Assembly (NCBI GenBank): GCA_023052935.1
Contig: CM041293.1
Location: 183,287,249-183,351,248 of the forward strand
Direction: 5' to 3'
Origin: Piezodorus guildinii
Taxonomy: Eukaryota; Arthropoda; Insecta; Hemiptera; Pentatomidae
DNA: 64,000 nt
Both the position numbers and the translations under genes were made by a program. The stretch's first letter is position 1. Every line of letters starts with the position of its first letter. The notes beneath the pieces are model-generated. The model worked only from the letters and a program-made list of their open reading frames with translations, did no database searches and was not told the origin of the DNA. Positions 60,184 to 64,000 of this stretch are shown here, piece after piece.

Positions 60184-61413
60184 ATGGCAGAAAACGTTTT
60201 AAGACCAGCAACCCTCCCAGTACCAGGAGTACCAGTGGAGATGCCAGTAGAGATCCCAGTCCATCCAGTGGAGATGCCTCCGTTACCACGGGAGACTATA
60301 GCAGAGGCCCACGCAAACACTTTAGCCTGGTTAAAAGTGAAGGCTGCAAATGCACAGGACCTGAGGATGGCGATTTCGGATGTAGAAAAATTTACTGGGC
60401 AAACGGGAGAACTAAATCATTTCCTGAAAAACTGTGACCGCATTATGTCCCGCATCGAGATTAAGGTAGCGGATGGTATACTAGGAGAAGGAGATGCGGA
60501 GTCGCTGAAAGCTGATCTGGTGTGTCGCGTAAAGCGAAGCGTCCTCAATTTTATACAAGCAGACGAGGAAACCCCATTGGCTGTAGTAAAGGAACGGCTC
60601 AAGAAAGCTTACGGGGGCGGCAGATGGAGTCCGGAGGAAGACATCTTCCAGATGTTTAGGGAGGTGAAACACCCACGGCAGTCTAGTGGACAGTATGCAG
60701 GAGAGTTGCTCGTGCGGTTTCACAAGATAACTGAGAAGCTACGAGAGATAATGAGCGCAGTAGAGGTGACTGCTAGAATGGACTTCCTTTCGCCAATCCT
60801 TCTAGTACAGCTGGCTAGGGAAACGGGAAGAAAGGAAGGTTTCCCTAAAGGTCGTTCCTTCGTAGAGTGCGCTCAAGAGTTAATGGACGCTAGCGCACGA
60901 GATGAGGAAACACGGATGGAAGTGGAAGAAACCGGGTGGAGCCGTGTAGCCTACAGGAGAGCCAGACCCAACCCTGGGCCATGGAGGAGGAAGGAGCAAG
61001 ATTATGAAAGACGGGAGAGGGTCCCTAATGACGGCAGAAGGCAATCCCAGCTGAAGACCAGACCCACTGGAAGGCGTGAGGAAAGACGGTGCCACGGATG
61101 TGGGAAGCCAGGACATTTAGTGGCACAGTGTCCGAGGACAAAATGTTTTGAATGTGGTACGGAAGGACACATCGCTAGGCAGTATCCCTACATCTTCCGC
61201 CAACGGGATGCACCAAGAGGAGAACTAATGGAGGTAAACGCCCAAAAGATGTGGAAGAGAGGTAGAGGGACCACAGATTCCACCGATAGTAGTGGGACAT
61301 CCGAGACGGACGACGACGAACCAGGATGCAGCAGCGGAGAAAGACGCAATGGAGGTCGGCGTGGCGAACGACGAGCGGCAGCAGCAGAGAGGAGAGTACG
61401 AGCAGATGCCTGA
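60184..61413 (+). CDS. Gag polyprotein
   Basis: About 409 residues from the first ATG after the primer-binding site (MAENVLRPATLPVPG). A helical capsid-like region (DVEKFTGQTGELNHFLKNCD, LVCRVKRSVLNFIQA, EEDIFQMFREVKHPRQSSGQ) assembles the particle. Two zinc knuckles follow: CHGCGKPGHLVAQC (intact CX2CX4HX4C) and CFECGTEGHIARQY, in which the last Cys is Tyr (one-base change). An acidic/Ser tail and an Arg-rich end precede TGA at 61411-61413. The next ORF (protease) is in the same frame. Confidence 0.9.
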   Translation: MAENVLRPATLPVPGVPVEMPVEIPVHPVEMPPLPRETIAEAHANTLAWLKVKAANAQDLRMAISDVEKFTGQTGELNHFLKNCDRIMSRIEIKVADGILGEGDAESLKADLVCRVKRSVLNFIQADEETPLAVVKERLKKAYGGGRWSPEEDIFQMFREVKHPRQSSGQYAGELLVRFHKITEKLREIMSAVEVTARMDFLSPILLVQLARETGRKEGFPKGRSFVECAQELMDASARDEETRMEVEETGWSRVAYRRARPNPGPWRRKEQDYERRERVPNDGRRQSQLKTRPTGRREERRCHGCGKPGHLVAQCPRTKCFECGTEGHIARQYPYIFRQRDAPRGELMEVNAQKMWKRGRGTTDSTDSSGTSETDDDEPGCSSGERRNGGRRGERRAAAAERRVRADA

Positions 61414-61827
61414 GGAGCGTGTCAGAGGAGGGGCGACCGCACGATAGTAAACCACAACATCAGAAGCGAGTGCGGCGGTCTGCCTATCATTAGAGTGGAG
61501 AAAGGTGTGAGATGTCTAGTGGATACTGGGAGCTCCAGCACCATCATGAGTCGGCGAGCAGCGGAGTTGATGTGTCGTGACGGCGGGGCACTCCAGCCAC
61601 AGGTATGTAGATGTAAATTGATCACCCTGGGTGGGCTCTGTGACGTAGAGGGGGAAGTACGTCTAGGTTTAGAACGGTGGGCGAATGGGGGAGGCGAAAT
61701 TACAGTGCATACAGTGGGAAGCATGCCCCGCGAATATGGAGTAATCATAGGGTGCGATCTGTTAGGGAGGGTAGGAGCCAAAGTTAGGAGCAAGGGGGGG
61801 GCGTTGGTCGATAAAGATAGGGAATAA
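61414..61827 (+). CDS. Retroviral-type aspartic protease
   Basis: Open from the codon after the Gag TGA, in the same frame: GLPIIRVEKGVRCLVDTGSS carries the catalytic DTG (near 61521), and YGVIIGCDLLGRVG is the second hydrophobic-G motif of aspartic proteases. It cleaves Gag-Pol. No convincing own start codon lies near the beginning, so it is probably made by read-through or belongs to an element whose stop codon is a mutation. It ends at TAA 61825-61827, past an eight-G run at 61794-61801 where the RT frame begins. Confidence 0.82.
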   Translation, partial: GACQRRGDRTIVNHNIRSECGGLPIIRVEKGVRCLVDTGSSSTIMSRRAAELMCRDGGALQPQVCRCKLITLGGLCDVEGEVRLGLERWANGGGEITVHTVGSMPREYGVIIGCDLLGRVGAKVRSKGGALVDKDRE

Positions 61828-63294
61828 AATTTACCGGTGCCGGGAGTGCATTAGAGACGGGAGAATAGGAGCGGTGAATAGAGTACGGGACTGGAGGGCA
61901 GAATTGAGGGAAGAATATCGCGATATTTTCTTTAAAGAAGACGACATTTTGGGAGCAACGGGAAAAACTGTGCATGAAATTCCCCTGAAACACGATAGGG
62001 TAACATACGTGAAGGAACGGCGTTACCCTCAAGCGCTTAGGGAGCACATCAGGGCGGAAATTCGGGATCTGAAGAACCAGGGAATAATTGTGGATAGCAC
62101 GTCCCCGTTTAATAGTCCCCTGTGGATAGTAAAAAAGAAGAGTACGCCGGGCGAATCTAAAGAGAAATATCGATTGGTGGTAGATTTCAGGAAGTTGAAT
62201 GAAAATACCGTGGATGAAAAATATCCCATTCCAAGATTTGATGACATCCTCGACAGGCTAAGCGGGGCTATTCTATTTAGTACGCTCGACCTTAAAGCGG
62301 GTTACCACCAAATCAAGATGCACCCCAAGGATTGCCACAAGACTGCTTTTACGTTTGAACGCGGTCACTATGAGTTCCGTAGGATGCCGTTCGGCTTGAA
62401 AAACGCGCCGATCACTTTTCAGAGACTCATGGATGAGTTCTTGCGGGGGATAGACGAATCGGTCTGTCAGGTGTACATGGACGATTTAGTCGTTTTTAGC
62501 AAAACGGAAGACCAGCATATCGAACATCTGCGGAGTGTGTTTGACAGGGTGCAGCAGTTTGGCCTCAAGCTGTCCCCGGATAAGTCGTTGTTGGGCCAGG
62601 AGCAAATTAATTTTTTAGGCCACACTATTTCTCAAGACGGGGTGAGCCCCGATAAAGCTAAGGTGGAGGCGATCCAGCGGATGGCGGTGCCACGGGATGT
62701 CAAGGGCATTAGGCGGTTGCTCGGGACTCTGAATTATTATCGGCGGTTCATTCCAGAAATGGCGGCGTCCTTGGTGCCTCTGAATAACCTGCTCAAGAAA
62801 GGGAAGAAGGTTGTGGTGACGCCCGAGATGGAGAACGACATCAGACGTTGTATGGCGAGGCTGCAAGAAGAATCCGTGCTTGCTTTCCCTGACTTCTCGC
62901 GGTGCTTTAACATCACTACCGATGCCAGTGAATATGCGTTGGGTGCGGTATTATCTCAAGAGCAAGTTGAGGGGGACCGCCCGATCGCGTACGCTAGTCG
63001 TCGCCTTACAGATGCAGAAACTCGTTACAGCGCCCTGGAACGCGAATTGTTGGGGATTGTTTGGGCCATCGAACACTTTCGGCCATACATATTCGGCAGG
63101 AAATTCAAAGTCCACACGGACCATCGTCCCTTACAATGGGTGGGCACTCTGAAAGAATCCTCGGCGCGGGTCACCCGGTGGAAAGAATTCCTCAGCCAAT
63201 ACAATTTCGACATTGTGTATAAGCCAGGTAAGGAAAACGTGGTGGCGGACTGGCTGTCTCGGGCTCTGGTAGTTTACGCGGTAGAGCAAGAGGC
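61802..63294 (+). CDS. Reverse transcriptase and RNase H
   Basis: Frame open from the G-run at 61794-61801. The RT shows YRLVVDFRKLNENTVDEKYP, STLDLKAGYHQIKMHP, FEFRRM-type block YEFRRMPFGLKNAPITFQRL, and catalytic YMDD at 62474-62485 (VYMDDLVVFSKT), then FLGHTIS and the connection LLGTLNYYRRFIPEMA. RNase H follows with TTDASEYALGAVLSQ, YSALERELLGIVWAIEHFRP and KVHTDHRPLQW, then the VYKPGKENVVADWLSR ending. All catalytic residues seen are intact. The frame is lost near 63280-63295; the same reading frame stays open to 63586 but without family sequence. Confidence 0.92.
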
Positions 63295-64000
63295 GGGGAA
63301 ACGTCTGGGGAACTACAGCGGTTTATTAGGGATTGGACGCCTGACGGAGAGGGTGAACGCGCCTCCGCGGAGGAAGAGAATACGGAACACGAGAGTTCGG
63401 CGGATGAGAGAGCTACGCATATGGAGGAGCTTGAAGAAATCGTCAATGATAAATCCCGGCAGATCATTTGGAAGACTAGAACGGCAGGGCTGCTCAAACT
63501 TGAATATAGCCAGATTGGGAAAACTAAAATTACGACCATTTGGTCGCAACCGGGTGTTAGCGAGGAGGGGATTTGCCGTGCGCTGAAGGACGCTTCCAAG
63601 CCCGGACGAACGCATCACCTTTATGTCGGGAATAATACCGTGTGGGACAAAACCAAGCGGCTCTGGCGTGAGGAGAAAATTGGAGTGGATCGGTCGTTCG
63701 TTCGGTGCACGCTGATGGTGGAATCGCTCAGGGACGCGGACCGTCAACGGGAAGTGACGTTGGCGTACCACCAGGGTAAGACGAACCATCGCGGAGTCCA
63801 GGAGACCTTACAGGCTCTGAAGCGGAGGTATTTCTGGTGGGGCATGCGGAAGACGATTCACGATATCATCGGGAACTGCGACGTCTGCCTCACTACGAAG
63901 TATGATCGTCATCCCCCCCAAGTCGTGCAAGAAGAGACGCCTACTGCGGAGGCCCCTCTTCGGGATCTCCAGATCGACACATTTACCTGGCGTGGGTACA
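63295..64000 (+). CDS. Integrase, N-terminal part (truncated by window edge)
   Basis: A one-base shift after RNase H opens GGETSGELQRFIRDW, an acidic linker (EEENTEHESSADERATHMEE), then the zinc-binding HHCC domain: HQGKTNHRGVQETLQALKRR with NCDVC (near 63870-63890). LQIDTF at about 63967-63984 holds the first Asp of the DDE core. The rest lies beyond 64000. Confidence 0.85.

Larger units (their letters stand above)
59881..64000 (+). mobile_element. Ty3/Gypsy LTR retrotransposon, 5' 4.1 kb (continues past window)
   Basis: Order: LTR, primer-binding site, gag, protease, RT, RNase H, integrase start. RT-RNase H before integrase defines Ty3/Gypsy. Coding is broken at three points, each by one stop or one base. 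The 3' LTR and any further gene are outside the window, so LTR divergence and possible env cannot be judged. Confidence 0.92.

Noticed and set aside
63295..63586. Continuation of the RT-RNase H frame as a new C-terminal domain
   Set aside because: The frame stays open by chance; family sequence (linker, then integrase HHCC) continues in the neighbouring frame.

Overview
This is an AT-rich eukaryotic window, almost certainly from an arthropod nuclear genome and most likely an insect; a hemipteran fits best, but that is inference. The grounds are a spliced insect-type sugar/trehalose transporter gene, Jockey-, I- and RTE-type non-LTR retrotransposons, tRNA-derived SINEs and mariner elements. 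There is no prokaryotic gene organisation, no rRNA and no CRISPR array. A 100-N gap (51401-51500) marks it as a draft scaffold.

Host gene. The only host gene I can support is one major-facilitator sugar transporter on the minus strand, in three coding exons: 35088-35127 (start ATG), 13954-14131 and 6069-7267 (stop). It covers 29 kb because both introns (about 21 kb and 6.7 kb) are packed with transposon copies. All splice sites are canonical and the phases match. Two single missing bases in the last exon break the frame.

Mobile DNA, left to right. 1-2291: 3' part of a Jockey-type element. 2310-5920: a broken fold-back arm, RTE remnants and a SINE. 7268-35087 (introns): Jockey, RTE, mariner, SINE, MITE and hAT pieces, a near-identical 1.8-1.9 kb duplication (14282-16115 and 17348-19298), and three fold-back elements (13104-13453, 26778-27103, 32795-33150) whose arms resemble Penelope-like terminal repeats; two carry hammerhead-ribozyme-like cores. 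38310-42251: a nearly complete I-type element with an 11-bp target duplication. 44355-48524: a mariner with matching terminal repeats and TA duplications, split by a 3.25-kb palindromic element (44433-47683) whose arms hold 21-bp repeats and a 109-bp satellite with a 3-unit higher-order period. 48925-51072: a non-LTR element with ORF1, internally deleted. 55691-59410: an RLE-type (R2/Hero-like) retrotransposon. 59881-64000: a Ty3/Gypsy element with a short 193-bp LTR, primer-binding site, gag, protease, RT-RNase H and the start of integrase, running off the right edge.

A recurring unclassified repeat, called RA here (about 0.85 kb, at least eight copies), is the background into which many other elements inserted. 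Most coding breaks are single-base indels, and the two duplicated copies also differ mostly by single-base indels. Base-level assembly error is therefore a serious alternative to real inactivation. RA, SINE-A/B/C, RTE-2/3, Jockey-A/B and FB1-3 are labels made up for this annotation.
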